The notes under the pieces: generated by a model
Told to the model about the DNA's origin: nothing
The model's input: only the letters and a program-made list of their open reading frames with translations
Database searches by the model: none
Translations under genes and position numbers: made by a program
Shown here: positions 34,341-45,402 of the stretch, in pieces
Layout: each line of letters starts with the position of its first letter
Numbering within the stretch: position 1 is the stretch's first letter
Assembly: GCA_036346225.1 (NCBI GenBank)
Contig: JARFIW010001739.1
Location: 12,565,001-12,629,000 of the forward strand
Reading direction: 5' to 3'
DNA from: Platerodrilus igneus
Taxonomy: Eukaryota > Arthropoda > Insecta > Coleoptera > Lycidae
Length of the DNA: 64,000 bases

Positions 34341-34343
<3 letters not shown>
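32669..34343 (+). repeat. (TA)-bounded repeat unit U1 (1.68 kb)
   Basis: Starts TTATAATGTCTAAGGGAGC and is homologous over its whole length to unit U3 (35883-37911). Conserved parts are the first 700 bp, a purine-rich middle with imperfect 60-70 bp tandem repeats (33430-33670), a CAG/GTGAGT splice-donor-like site (GT at 33950-33951), a 29-nt hairpin (34127-34155), AATAAA (about 34200) and an end with AGGTGTGCACAT. There is no coding capacity. The order suggests LTR-like or promoter-leader-terminator DNA, but I cannot assign a family. Confidence 0.65.
34127..34155 (+). other. Conserved hairpin of unit U1
   Basis: Arms CTACTTATA and TATAAGTAG (9 bp) enclose an 11-nt loop. The arms are identical in U3, while three loop bases differ. 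Confidence 0.7.

Positions 34344-34400
<57 letters not shown>
34344..34400. repeat. (AT)n microsatellite, array 2
   Basis: About 28 dinucleotides with a single TG interruption near 34385. It ends unit U1 and begins unit U2. Confidence 0.95.
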
Positions 34401-35841
34401 TGTTATGATAAGGGGTTATTTAGGGTGTATTGAGTCGTAAGAGACGCGTATTAAATGTACATAGCAATAGGAATTAGAAAACTGCATTTATTTTGCATGA
34501 AAAATAAATCATTCGCATATTATGCAAAGAGCAAATATTTAACACCCTGTATAAGGACCGCAATTAACTTTAATCAACGCCAGTAAGCATATCTTTTAAT
34601 AATAGAACACATATTCAACAGAGAGATAATTATACATGCAATTAAACTACTTCAAGAAGCGCTAAATAAGTTTATAAACAAATAGATACGCATAGAATAA
34701 TATAAAACCTAGTAAGTCATCACGCAATTAAGCATGCGATAAAGAAAGAATAAAAAAGCGCTTTGATAAGAAAAGCACATTTCAAAATAAGTTTTAAATA
34801 CAAGCTATATACAGAAACATGTGGATTTACATCACTCGTGTTACATCAGCTTATTTATTTAATTCCCCAAAACCTTTATCTACTCAAACAAAAGTCATAA
34901 GCTAAATTAAGGACCAAGGTAAAATAAAATTTCCAGTAATAATAACAAAACAAGCGGCCAAAGATCATGAAACAATAAAAATATGGGCAGAATACGTAAT
35001 TACGGGATAGTTTTATCAGAATAACACTTGTAAACAACTAGGAATATCCAAAACAACTATGGTTGGCTACAAGACTTTGAACGACGATTCAGATAAACCA
35101 ATCAAATTTAGGTAGCGCAAATTATATAACGCCCAGAGTTTGGTAAGACAGGCAGTCTCAACTTGAACCACGTCAAATCTGCATCACTGTTACTCGAAAA
35201 TTTACGCGTCGAAATAAACTTCAAATTAAATTAGTAATATTTGTGAAAAGTGGTGTTATATAATTACATTGAAGATATATAAAAAGGTTTCGCCGTTTGC
35301 TGAAAACGTGAGTAGAAATCTGTTAATTAAGTTAAATTAAAACATTTATAATAATGTAGGGTTTTAAGTGGTATCGACAAAACTCCAACTGATGTACAGA
35401 GATATCTAAGTGGTATCCAGAAAACTCTAAGTTGCATCTAAGTTGGGATATTTAAGTGGTATCCAGAGAACGCTAAGTTGTATCGAAAGAAATATCAAGT
35501 AAAACACGAGGTAAATTTTGGAAACAAAGATTAACAATACGGAATAAAATTATTGGTTCAAATTTACGGGAGGGAGCACAAAGCAGAGCATTGTTTTAAC
35601 GAAGCAACTCCCTTGAAGATAATAAAGGGGTGTTGATCCACAACACCCAACAGCAGATAGAAGGAGGAAAGCACACACCAGGAAAATCACAGGCCAGGGC
35701 TAACTAGCATAAGGAATCATTTCAAATTTTAATTTAAACACTGACTATATTACTCTATTTTGTAAGGAATCAACAAAAATAATTTAATACGTAGAAATTT
35801 ACGCAAAGAGGAGAAAAGGTCTTGAACGTTCCATCAATATA

Positions 35842-35843
<2 letters not shown>
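34401..35843 (+). repeat. (TA)-bounded middle unit U2 (1.44 kb)
   Basis: Starts TGTTATGATAAGGGG, only vaguely like the start of U1 and U3, and is otherwise not alignable to them by eye. It contains imperfect tandem repeats with TAAGTGGTATCCAGA units (about 35365-35490). No ORF is credible. It could be internal sequence of an element whose LTRs are U1 and U3, or a diverged relative. Confidence 0.5.

Positions 35844-35882
<39 letters not shown>
35844..35882. repeat. (TA)n microsatellite, array 3
   Basis: About 19 dinucleotides at the U2/U3 junction. Confidence 0.95.
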
Positions 35883-35889
<7 letters not shown>

Positions 35890-37908
35890 GTTTGGGGAGC
35901 TACCAAGGGTTCTAAGGGTTGTTTAGTACAAGGTAGTGTATGCCAAGTAAAATAATCCATATGTTTGATCACATAAGTTAAAAATGTATGTTTGCCGTAT
36001 TTTACATATACTAAAGTACAATTCAAAATGGTAGTTGAAATATAAGTGCCAAAAGGTAAATTAAAATGACTAAATGACGTAGTAAGATGTACAGTGCTCA
36101 AGGGTTTATACCGAGTTTGAATTTAAAGGCCATTGAAAGTACATTTGCCGTCCAAAACCGGATGCGTCTATGGATGTTTACTATCAACCATGCATCCAGG
36201 TTCAAGTGTGATTTATTTTGGCTTTTTATTTTAAATAGAATCAACTTTTGGACAAAATTTGTAAGCTCAAAATTATTAGTTATAACAACGTCAAATGTGA
36301 TTGAAGGACTGTAAATATTTAGGACCAATACTAGAATTTTATGTGAATTATGAAAGTGTAAAGACATGAATTATGGTATGTGCGACACAAACGTAGTGTT
36401 TGAATATTATTGGACGATTTTAGTTATGTACTTTATGATTTAGTAGGCAAGAAATGTTATAATGGTCGCCTTGGAAAGAAAACAAAGGGAGATTAATTCG
36501 AAATTTATTTGTAAAAAGACGTGTTATAGAACTGCGCTAATTTGTATACGATTTAAAGAGATTATTTCGAAATTATTTTGTAAAAAGACGTGTTTTCATA
36601 GAACTGTGCTAATTTGTGTAACGATTTTAAAAGTTAATAAAAGTGTTTGATTTTGAATAGTTTTGATTGAGTAAAGAAGAGTAAAGAGCAGCAGCGAAAG
36701 ATAAATAAGCAACGACGATGATAATAAAAAGTGTAAAGATTGGTAATAGTGCGACGGCGAAGCGACAAATACTTGAATAGATTTGGAACGATATTGGGAA
36801 AGGCGGAAGGAAAATCGAGTGGTTATATATAGGGACGAAGTTGGATTTGGATAGAGATTAAAAGGCGGAAGGATATAGAGTGGTTATATAAGCGACGGCG
36901 AAGCAACGAATATTTAAATAGATTTGGGATTGATTTGGATAGCGATTAAAAGGCGGAAGGACATAGGGTGGTTATTTAAAGGAAGGAAGATCGATTTGGA
37001 TAGATATTTATAGATTTGTAGCGGGGCATCGAGTGATTTGAAAAAGAACGGCGATTAGATTTGGATTGAATACGAAAAGGCGGAAGGACATAGGGTGGTT
37101 ATTTAAAGGAACGAAGATCGATTTGGATAGATATTTATAGATTTGTAGCGGGGCATCGAGTGATTTGAAACAGGACGGCGATTAGATTTGGATTGAATAC
37201 GAAAAGGCGGACGGTTTAAAATAGAACACAAGGAGCGAAATTAGGAGAGCAACAATTGGTAGTGGAGGATTCAAAGCAGAAATTAGGACAGAAGAATTAG
37301 CACAGGGGAAGTAACATAACCGGGTATTCCAAATTCTAAATTAGAGTTAATTATTTCAGATATTGGGGAGCATCTAAAATTTAAGAACGACACCTAGAGG
37401 CGATACGAAAATTCTATCAGATAGTACAACCGTGTAAAGACGCATACGGCTACGAGGATCTTGAGCCAGCAGTAAGTGAGGCCGAGGACGAAGTATAATC
37501 CAGGTGAGTGCTGAAATATTTTAAAACGTCAAAAAGTCATAAATTTGTGGTAGTAATTTAATTTGGCACAAGGCAACGTTGATCGTAATAAAAATTTGGC
37601 ATATACAAAAGTAGATTAAAAAGTTAGTACTAAAACAAAAGAGTGTGCAGTTTGGTTGGGCATTGCACATCTACTTATAACAGAACTCACTATAAGTAGG
37701 TGAACACCCTGAGAATTAAGAGCTCAAATAGTCGAGGCATTGTAATAAACAGTTTAATTAAAGAACCAACCAAACGTTGCAAGTACGGGGCGTGCATTAG
37801 GTGTGCACATTACATAAAAGGCGCGACAAAAAGGGGTAAAATAAAATAAAAATTAAAGAAAGAAGAAAGAAAGGCAGAGGGTAGAAAGAATAGAGAGTAG
37901 AGATTAGT

Positions 37909-37911
<3 letters not shown>
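35883..37911 (+). repeat. (TA)-bounded repeat unit U3 (2.03 kb)
   Basis: Direct homologue of U1, starting TTATAATGTTTGGGGAGC. It is longer because its purine-rich middle is expanded: a 126-127 bp unit (36953-37079 and 37080-37206) is nearly perfectly duplicated, and shorter related units precede it. The splice-donor-like CAG/GTGAGT (GT at 37504-37505), the hairpin (37671-37699), AATAAA (37742) and the GTGTGCACAT end are in the same order as in U1. Confidence 0.65.
37671..37699 (+). other. Conserved hairpin of unit U3
   Basis: Same 9-bp arms as at 34127-34155, with loop bases changed at three positions. Confidence 0.7.

Positions 37912-37951
<40 letters not shown>
37912..37951. repeat. (AT)20 microsatellite, array 4
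   Basis: Perfect dinucleotides closing unit U3. Confidence 0.95.
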
Positions 37952-37953
<2 letters not shown>

Positions 37954-38633
37954 TTTTTGTGAAATAAAAAGGTTAAAGTTTTCTTTTTGTCAATTTTTAA
38001 TTTTAATTTTGAATACCTCTGCTATTTTAATTTCGTATACCTCAGCGATTTTAATTTTGAATACCTCTGCTAGCTCAGTTTTAACCACGCACGAAGCGTG
38101 CGACAATACGACAACAAAGCCTTTAAGTTTTCCTTCTACTACTACTTCCTGTTTCTTTAAACCAAAACACCATTAAGCACAATTACTATAATATTCTCAA
38201 AAATATTTACAATGCATGAAATGTTTAAGAATTCTCTAAATAAAACTTTCTTTTAATAATTGAATAAAAATTCTTTCAATAATTATCATTCCCAAAATTA
38301 ATCAAAATCCAGCAAAAATCACCCTTATTATTATTATCTGAAGTCCCGTAAACGTTCACTAAACTTCTTTCAAAATTTACGTAATTTATAACGTGTATTA
38401 AAAAACCATCTTTGTTGACCCTCATATAAAATTTTCATGAAAGCAATTTCTAAATTATTCAAATTAGAAATATACAACAAAATATTCACAAATAAAATAA
38501 TAAAACATTCAGATTGGCTAACCTGTTGTTTCAAGCTCGAATCAGTCTCTGTACCAACTGCTCCCGTATTCAGCTTAGTGATTTAATAGTCCCAACGTTG
38601 AATCCAGATCTGTTTTAAATATGAGTAGGTATA
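37952..38633. other. No recognisable feature
   Basis: AT-rich. A short direct repeat with TTTTGAATACCTCTGCTA occurs at about 38006-38080. Otherwise nothing is seen. Confidence 0.4.
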
Positions 38634-39100
38634 GTGACACTTGAGTATGGGAAAATTTTCGATACCGTGGGAAAATTCCTTCAAGGGGCGTGGCCCTTTG
38701 ATGTTTGCCGACTTCCGGGTGGGCCAATTGCCAAATTTTTGGGGGTGGGTGTGGCACCTCCGGGTGGACCAATCTCTAAATTTTTTGGGGGTCGGTGGGC
38801 CAATCTCCAAATTTTTTTGGGGGTCCTAATTTGGGGTCATTTGGGTGATCTGATTTCCAAATTTTTTGGATGTCCTAATTTGGGGGTCGCCCGAGTGGGC
38901 CATACCTCCGAATTTTTGGGGGTGGGGTCATTTCCCACATTTTTTCGATTTTCAACATTGGTTAAATTTCAATTGAGGGGCGTGGCCCTTTGATGTTTGC
39001 CGACTTCCGGGTGGGCCAATTGCCAAATTTTTGGGGGTGGGGGTGGCACCTCCGGGTGGGCCAATCTCTAAATTTTTTTTTGGGGGTCGGTGGGCCAAAT
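38634..39100. repeat. Minisatellite with nested periodicity
   Basis: Units of about 31-38 bp built on GGGTGGGCCAAT, CCAAATTTTTGGGGGT and GGGGTC recur about eight times. A larger block of about 100 bp starting GGGGCGTGGCCCTTTGATG occurs at 38685 and again at 38977, an offset of 292 bp. Both strands stay open over much of the array (119 codons plus, 75 minus), which reflects the repeat and not coding. Confidence 0.85.
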
Positions 39101-39756
39101 TAGAACAAAACGGTGCTTTATAAGTTTGACATGTTAATTTCCAGGTCTGCTTAACATTCGCCAAAAACAATTTTCTGACCAAGGAGTATAACGAATTTAA
39201 GTTTAAAGAAAATTAAAAAAATTGTTACAATATTGTATTAGGTTTTTCTTGTGAATAGGAAAGTTTTAATGATCCATAGCGCTACGCTTGTATATACTTT
39301 TTTTTACCAACACCATTTAATCTCATAGTGTTAAACGTGCGTCATATATTATCGATGCCATGAAGAGTGTTTTTGAACTATATACACTGCTGAATGTCTT
39401 GTACCGCTCGGAAATTTAGACCCTTCGGTTTAAAAAATTTGTAATTCTAAAGCAATGTTTTCTAAACAACGGGTTTATTTGATATTATATTAAAAGAACT
39501 ACCATCTGATATTTGCGACTCTGAAACAAATTTCCCTGAGAAATTTTTTCAGTATTATTCAATGAAATCTCGTTGCTGAAAGAATTAATATATTTTTCTT
39601 TAATTAACCAATTTATTACATGCTAAAATATTTTGTCGGGTATTATGGTGTCATGCTCCATTACAGCAATGTTGTTAGTGGTCTCAATATCCTCAACCTT
39701 TTGTAGTAACAGTAACTGTTGTATAAAAATTTTTTCTTCTAACCCTGTATACACAA
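39101..39756. other. No recognisable feature
   Basis: AT-rich sequence without an ORF, RNA gene or recognisable repeat. Confidence 0.4.
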
Positions 39757-39993
39757 TCATTTTTCTTTACTAAGAGTACAATTTTTTTGCAATTCTTCAA
39801 ATGCTTCTCTTAAAATCTTCAAATTTCTCTCAAATTCTTCTTTTGGAACTGTTGTACCTTTTCGGATAGTTTCCCCAGTTTCATCTGTAATGTCAACGCT
39901 GCTGTTGTTGTGAATAGTGGATTCACTTACTGCGGTAGTACTCTGATGATGCTGACTGTTTGGTTCTTCTTTAACAATATCAGAAGCTTTCAT
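39757..39993 (-). CDS. Hypothetical 78-aa acidic frame, possibly an exon
   Basis: An ATG at 39993 opens MKASDIVKEEPNSQHHQST, then a Ser/Thr-rich part, then a helical charged end (KEEFERNLKILREAFEELQK). The codon and residue pattern looks more protein-like than neighbouring frames, but I recognise no domain. Just upstream on the minus strand, GTCTAAAATAG precedes the ATG by three bases and could be a weak 3' splice site, so a terminal coding exon is possible. It may equally be chance. Confidence 0.3.
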   Translation of the reverse strand: MKASDIVKEEPNSQHHQSTTAVSESTIHNNSSVDITDETGETIRKGTTVPKEEFERNLKILREAFEELQKNCTLSKEK

Positions 39994-41254
39994 AATCTAT
40001 TTTAGACAAACAATGACTTTTACAGGAATTTTGTGATTCAAGATGAAAGGCGAAATTAAACTTGACCGGCTTGTAGATGACAGGTGATTTTCTAATTAAA
40101 AGACATACACCCTCTATGATATTAATATGAAACTTAATTCGGAATCAATGCTACTCTCGCGTATCGTACTTCGAACACAAATAAAATATTAGAATGCTAT
40201 TTAGAACAACGTTGCATCAAGTAAACGGCCCCAGATAAATTTCTCGTACAATTGGCTTGCAAACATTTGTGGATGGCGTTAAAAACTGCGAAATACAGCA
40301 AGCGCTAAGATTAGCACGGCCAAAACTGTTAGATGACGCACTGGCCCATGCGCTTGAATTTGAAGCAGCTTAGCAGACATCACACCTATTTAGACTCCTA
40401 AAATTTCGGTGACTACATACAACCATTACTGGCAAAAAGGGTTATTACTGTTTGCCTTATATTGAACTGGTTAGGGATGACTGTAAAAATATTAAAAAGT
40501 TAATCCCGGAAGGTACAGTAAGCCCTAAGTTCTTTACTGGGGGAAAACATATTACAAGGAAATGACATTAAAAAAGTTATCAAAATTGATTTAACCATTT
40601 TTAGAAGTTATAGAGTTCTCTCTCCACTCTCCTTCTACATATTAATATCGAAAGAATTCGTGTGAAATACCTAGTCTCTTCTTGTCATCTTTTTAGGAGG
40701 ATGTTATTCCAAAGCGAATATGAAAACTCAACTCTGATTTGCAAAACTTAAATCTATTTCACTGGGATGCCCCTAGCTTCAGTCAGCTTCCCCTTCGCTA
40801 TTGAATAAATATTTGTTTTGGACAAAATTGAAGTATAAAACAGCAAGGTTTAACTTGAAGTAATAAAAATTATTACGCCCTAGCAAACAGCTACTGAAAC
40901 TTTGTTAAGGCATATTACGCATGGGTATTGCTAGTATCAAACATAAATCTCATAAATAGTTTAGTTAGAAATGTGACCACAGTTTATTTACATACGCAGG
41001 AGGTAAATGATTTTTAATATAAATAACAAAACTTACATCCATACACCTGCATTAGAACCTGTCTAAAATCAGTTTCTTTGGTAATAATTTAATTTGCAAT
41101 TAAATTGCGTATTGAACCAGGACAGTAAATTAATGTTCAGGAGAGGAAAAAGTGTGTGTAACTTAAAAAAGAATTCAAATATAATCCAATTAATTTTGAG
41201 GTACTTCTTGGTGCTCATTACGAGCATGACGCGAAACTCTCACCATGTTAATAA
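39994..41254. other. No recognisable feature
   Basis: AT-rich. A degraded minus or plus frame near 40230-40400 reads somewhat like protein but is too short to assign. Confidence 0.35.
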
Positions 41255-41324
41255 ATTTGCGGATCACTATCTGGATGACCGTGACGGGCAATCCTCAATA
41301 ATTTACAAGGTTGTTGGGGTTGGC

Positions 41325-41659
41325 CGTGATAGATACATTACATGTGATTTTCCAATGCTCCACCCGAAGGTACTACATTGGCCAGGAAGCGAGTTTTTTT
41401 TACCTGGAAAATTTTGAATTTTGCCGAATCCTTGCTGTTTCGAGCAAGGTAGGGATCTTTAACGTGCGTGACAACACTCACACACGGGACCTCCATTTTA
41501 GCTCTCATCCGAACGAGGGTGTATTTTTGCGAAAAATGCTCGCCTAACATTTTTCAAGCGGACCGTGTCGGGATTCGAACCCGGGACCTAGGGCGTAGTA
41601 GTCACACGCATACCACTACGCCACGGAGCCGCCTCCCCCCCCCCCCCGTGATAGATACA
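41325..41659 (-). mobile_element. tRNA-derived SINE, copy C, in the LINE-A2 5' UTR
   Basis: The body 41338-41646 lies between perfect CGTGATAGATACA repeats (41325-41337 and 41647-41659), again 13 bp. On the minus strand it starts with a run of twelve G, then the tRNA-like head (A-box complement at 41613-41623, B-box complement at 41571-41581). The same body as copies A and B follows, then the intact 30-nt hairpin (41352-41381), ending CACATGTAA. The uninserted site is preserved in LINE-A1 at about 11115-11127. Confidence 0.92.
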
Positions 41660-41839
41660 GTTTTTTACATTGTGAAAGACATGGGATCCTACCACAATAT
41701 TTCCCAAGTATGCGTCGCCTAAAACACGAACTATGTATGATGGAGAGCTCACAAGTAAAATACTTGTCCGAAGGTAAAATACCCTCTCATTTGGATCTCC
41801 GTGAGTGGGTATTTGGGGCAGTCGTAAGAATTTAAAACA

Positions 41840-42853
41840 ACGGTTCGATTTAGTGATATGGACTTGGAACGTAAGGTCATTATTTAGAATAAATAAGTGA
41901 ACGAATTTATTAGTCGAAATGAGAAAAGGAAAGCCGGACATTTTAGGTATTAGTGAGGCGACATGGCCAGATAGTAATCACTTTTGGAGAGATAATTAGA
42001 GAATAATTACAAATTCTTCGACTAATGGACCGGCAGGGATAGGAATGGTGTTAGGTAAAAGATTAGGACGTAAAGTTAAAGAGTACTTACAATTTAGTGA
42101 TAGAATAATTAAGGTTAGATTGAGTACGAAACCCACAGACACTGTTTTAGTACAGGTTTACATGCCAACAACTCAATACAAGAATGAGGAAGTAGAAAAG
42201 TATACGAGGGCATAAACAGTATAGAGAGAAAAGTATAGGGATATGAGAAATTAATAGTTATGGGTGATTTTAATGCGTCAGTGGGAGAAAGTAGTGAGGG
42301 ATAAATGGTAGGAAAATTAGGGTATGGTAGACGAAATGATAGAGGAGAAGGATTAGTTGAGTTTTGTCAGGAACATAGATTATTAACTGTAAACACTCTA
42401 TTCGAATAACATGTTAGAACAAGATATACCTAGAAAGCGTCAGGTGATAGGGCTAGATACCAAATAGATTATATTTAGGTTAAACAAAGATTTAGAAACC
42501 AAGTTAAAAACTGTCGTAGTTATCCAGAGGCTGACATAGATAGCGATCATAACCTAGTTAAAATGAACTGCAATCTAAAATTCAAAAAATTGAGAAAGGC
42601 TAAAAGAAAGGAATGGGATCTAAGTAAGCTTAATGATAATGAGATAAAAGAGGAATATAAACAAGTATTAGATAATAAGATCATAGAGATAGCTATAGAA
42701 GGGAACGTAGAAAATAGATGGAAAAAAATAAAAAAGACTGTACATGATGCAGCAACACAGACTTTACGTAAGAAAAAAGTAGAAGCGAGAAAACCCTCGG
42801 TAACAAAAGAGATATTAGATTTAATAGAGAATAAAAAAACTTCAACCTTTTAG
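41840..42853 (+). pseudogene. APE-type endonuclease and linker of LINE-A2
   Basis: The frame begins near RFDLVIWTWNVRSL (41846) and passes GKPDILGISEATWPDSN, VYMPTTQYKNEEVEK, and an MGDFNASVGES-like segment (about 42255). It continues with NDRGE-GLVEFCQEHRL, YQIDYI-VKQRF and the catalytic SDHNL (about 42540). The open piece 42563-42853 continues into the basic linker (KKLRKAKRKEWDL, ARKPSVTKEILD). Stops and shifts punctuate it. Confidence 0.75.
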
Positions 42854-43128
42854 AGAATTGGTTAGTGAAAGTAAGCAAAAATATAATAGAGTTAGAAATA
42901 AGATAGTACATGAGTGTAGAAAAGCTAGAAATAAATAGATGGAGTAGAATTGTTAGGGAATACAAGATGATTTGAGAGCAGATGAGATAGACAGGACTTA
43001 CAGGGCAGTCAAAAAGTTTTTCGGAGAAGATAGGACGAAATTTAATAGTATTAAAGATGAGAATAATGAGCTTCTAATAAATATAGTTGAGGTAGCAGAT
43101 AGATGAAAAAGATTTTTAGAAGATCTAA

Positions 43129-44379
43129 AGGGTGTTTCAATAAGAGCGCAAGATTTGAATTGCACGCCACGTTTGACAGTCATAATGTCACATGATTATG
43201 ACGTGACAGATCGGAAGTTGACAGATGGCAGTTAGTAAACATGGAGCATTACACCGTAGAACAGCGCGTCCGGATTGTCAAAAATTATTATCAAGATGGT
43301 GAAAGTTTAATTGCCACTATTCGTAAAGTGCGACCAATGTTCGGTCGAAATAATGTGCCTAATTGATTTACTGTGAAAGAATAATCAAAAAATTCGAAAG
43401 TACTGGTTTGGTTAGTGATGTGAAACACACGATACGAGCTCGTAGAGGTCATTCAAAACAAAACATCACGGCAGTTCACGAGAGTGTAACAGAAATGCCA
43501 TAGACGTCAATTCGTCATTATGCCCAAGAATTGGACATTTCAACAGGCACTCTTCGGCGAATTCTGACGAAAGATTTACAGCTGCATGCCTACAAAATCC
43601 AACTGACTCAACAGCTTCTGCCAAGAGACCATGTCCAGCGAAAAGAATTCACCAGTTGGATCCTTGAGCAACCTGCTGATTTTGCAAACAAAATCATTTT
43701 CAGTGATGAGGCCCATTTTCACCTAGATGGCTTTGTTAATAGGCAATCAGAAATCAATGCATCTGCAACGGGTCACTGTATGGTGTGCATTATGGTCTGG
43801 AGGAATAATTGTACCGTTTTTCTTCGAAAACGAAGAAGAAAATGCAGTAACGGTGAATGGCGAACGTAATCGTGCTATGATAACACAATTTCTTGTGCTT
43901 CATTTGGAAGCTATTGATCTTGACGACTTGTGGTTTCAGCAGGACGCTGCCACATGTCATACCGCCTGTGAAACATTGACGACCTTGCACAACTTTGCTC
44001 CTGGTCGTGTCATTTCCCGATTTGGTGACCAGAATTGGCCTCCACACTCTTGCGATTTAACGCCTTTAGACTTCTGACTGTGGGGTTATCTAAAGCCACA
44101 GGTTTATGCTCATAAGCCTGCAATCATCGAAGAATTGAAAGCCGAAAGTAGACCCTGTATCAATGAAATACCACCACATGTACTCAATAAAGTTATTGAA
44201 AATTTCGTCAAAAGAGTACGAATATGCCAGCAAAGCCGTGGCGGCCATTTACAAGATATTTTGTTACATACATAATTCCCAAATGTATATTCTTTAAATC
44301 AAAAAATATTTCAATACTTTGCTACAGAAAACCATGTTTTATTAAACACTGAAATCTTGCGCTTTTATTGAAACACCCT
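43129..44379 (+). mobile_element. DD41D (rosa-like) mariner inserted in LINE-A2
   Basis: The ends are inverted repeats: AGGGTGTTTCAATAAGAGCG on the left and, on the opposite strand, AGGGTGTTTCAATAAAAGCG on the right, continuing with CAAGATTT in both. The TA next to each end fits mariner targeting. LINE-A2 is continuous if it is removed (EDLYK-RDDMDELEND). Confidence 0.88.
43241..44274 (+). pseudogene. DD41D-type mariner transposase, frameshifted
   Basis: ATG at 43241 starts MEHYTVEQRVRIVKNYYQDG. A helix-turn-helix region follows, damaged by a stop and a shift near 43365. FESTGLVSDVKH and RARRGHSKQN follow as the usual linker. The catalytic domain has IIFSDEAHFHLDGFVNRQ (first Asp, about 43700), then LWFQQDAATCHTA (second Asp, about 43945), then NWPPHSCDLTPLDF (third Asp in PLDF). 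Forty-one residues separate the second and third Asp, the spacing of the rosa group. A stop follows at once in place of the next residue, after which LWGYLKPQVYAH continues. About 344 codons in total, full length for the family. Confidence 0.85.
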
Positions 44380-45402
44380 ATATATAAGAGAGACGATATG
44401 GATGAGTTAGAGAACGACCAAGAAGAAGATGTAGGAATAGGGTTCCCAATATCAAGAGAGGAATTTGATAGAGTTGTTAGGGATCTGAAACTAAATAAGC
44501 CGCCGGGAATAGACAATATGCCCGCAGAATTAATAAAATATGTGTCAGAAAACTTTAGACAGATTATATGAACTAGTAAAAGTAATATATGACACAGGTG
44601 AGGTCCCAATAGATTCTGAAAAAAATATTGTTATCCCACTCCCAAAAGAGACAGGAACTGATAGGTGTGAGAATTTTAGAACGGTTGGTTTAACTTCCCA
44701 AGCTTCCAAAATACTAACAATAATAATTAAAAATAGAGTAGAAGCTTTGACTAAAAATTATTTAGGCGAAGACCAATATGGTTTTCGAAAAGACAGAGGA
44801 ACCAGAGAACCGATACTAATGATTAGGGTAATTATCGTAAAAAGGTTACAAAAAAATTAAAAAATCATTTCGCGTTTGTAGATTTAGAAAAAGCATCTCA
44901 TAGGAATAAAAAAATTATTTACAGGTTATACAAAAACGAAAGCATAAGTAATTAGATTTGATGAAATAGAAAAAGAAGCTAAGATTAGAAATGGTGTTAG
45001 ACAGAGTTGTACACTATCTCCCTTGATTTTTAATGTTTATATTAAGGAAACTTTAAACTTAACTAGAGAGGAAAGAGCGATAGGTATTAGTGTACAGGGA
45101 CAGAAAATAAGACATGTTATGCTTTGCAGATGATACAGCAGAGTCTAGAAAAAGGTTAGGAGAGTTTTTAAATATTTTAGATGAGATAATACAGAGTAAC
45201 TATAGTATGACAATTAACTCAGAAAAGACAAGATAATGACAAGTGAGTTACAGCCTAGTTCTAACCCAAAATTAAAAATAGGAATATCGAATCAGAGGAG
45301 GTAGATGAATTTTGCTATGTATGTAGTACAATTACAAAGAAAGGACGTAGTCGGAAGGATATAGTAGCTAAAATAGCTCAAGCTAGAAAAACATTTTTAA
45401 AA
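44380..45402 (+). pseudogene. Reverse transcriptase of LINE-A2
   Basis: The RT starts with DMDELENDQEEDVGIGFP and SREEFDRVVRDLKLNKPPG (44368-44571). After a shift come IVIPLPKETGTDRCENFR and LTSQASKILTIIIKNRVE (44620-44750), then GEDQYGFRKDRGTREP. The next part reads FVDLEKA and, after shifts, IRNGVRQSCTLSPLIFNVYI (about 44985-45045). The catalytic region is damaged (HVMLCR-type reading, about 45110-45135), where LINE-A1 keeps FADD. The sequence then reads CYVCSTITKKGRSRKDIVAK up to the LINE-B insertion at 45403. Confidence 0.78.

Noticed and set aside
32669..34343. Helitron (TA-rich insertion sites)
   Set aside because: No TC start, no CTRR end and no 3' hairpin before the terminus.
32629..37951. 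CRISPR-like or satellite array (regular spacing of TA arrays)
   Set aside because: Spacing is kilobases and the spacers are homologous repeats; there are no short direct repeats with unique spacers.
38634..38993. 119-codon plus-strand frame rich in Gly, Pro, Phe and Leu
   Set aside because: It lies wholly in the minisatellite, and the opposite strand is open as well; the frame follows from the repeat.
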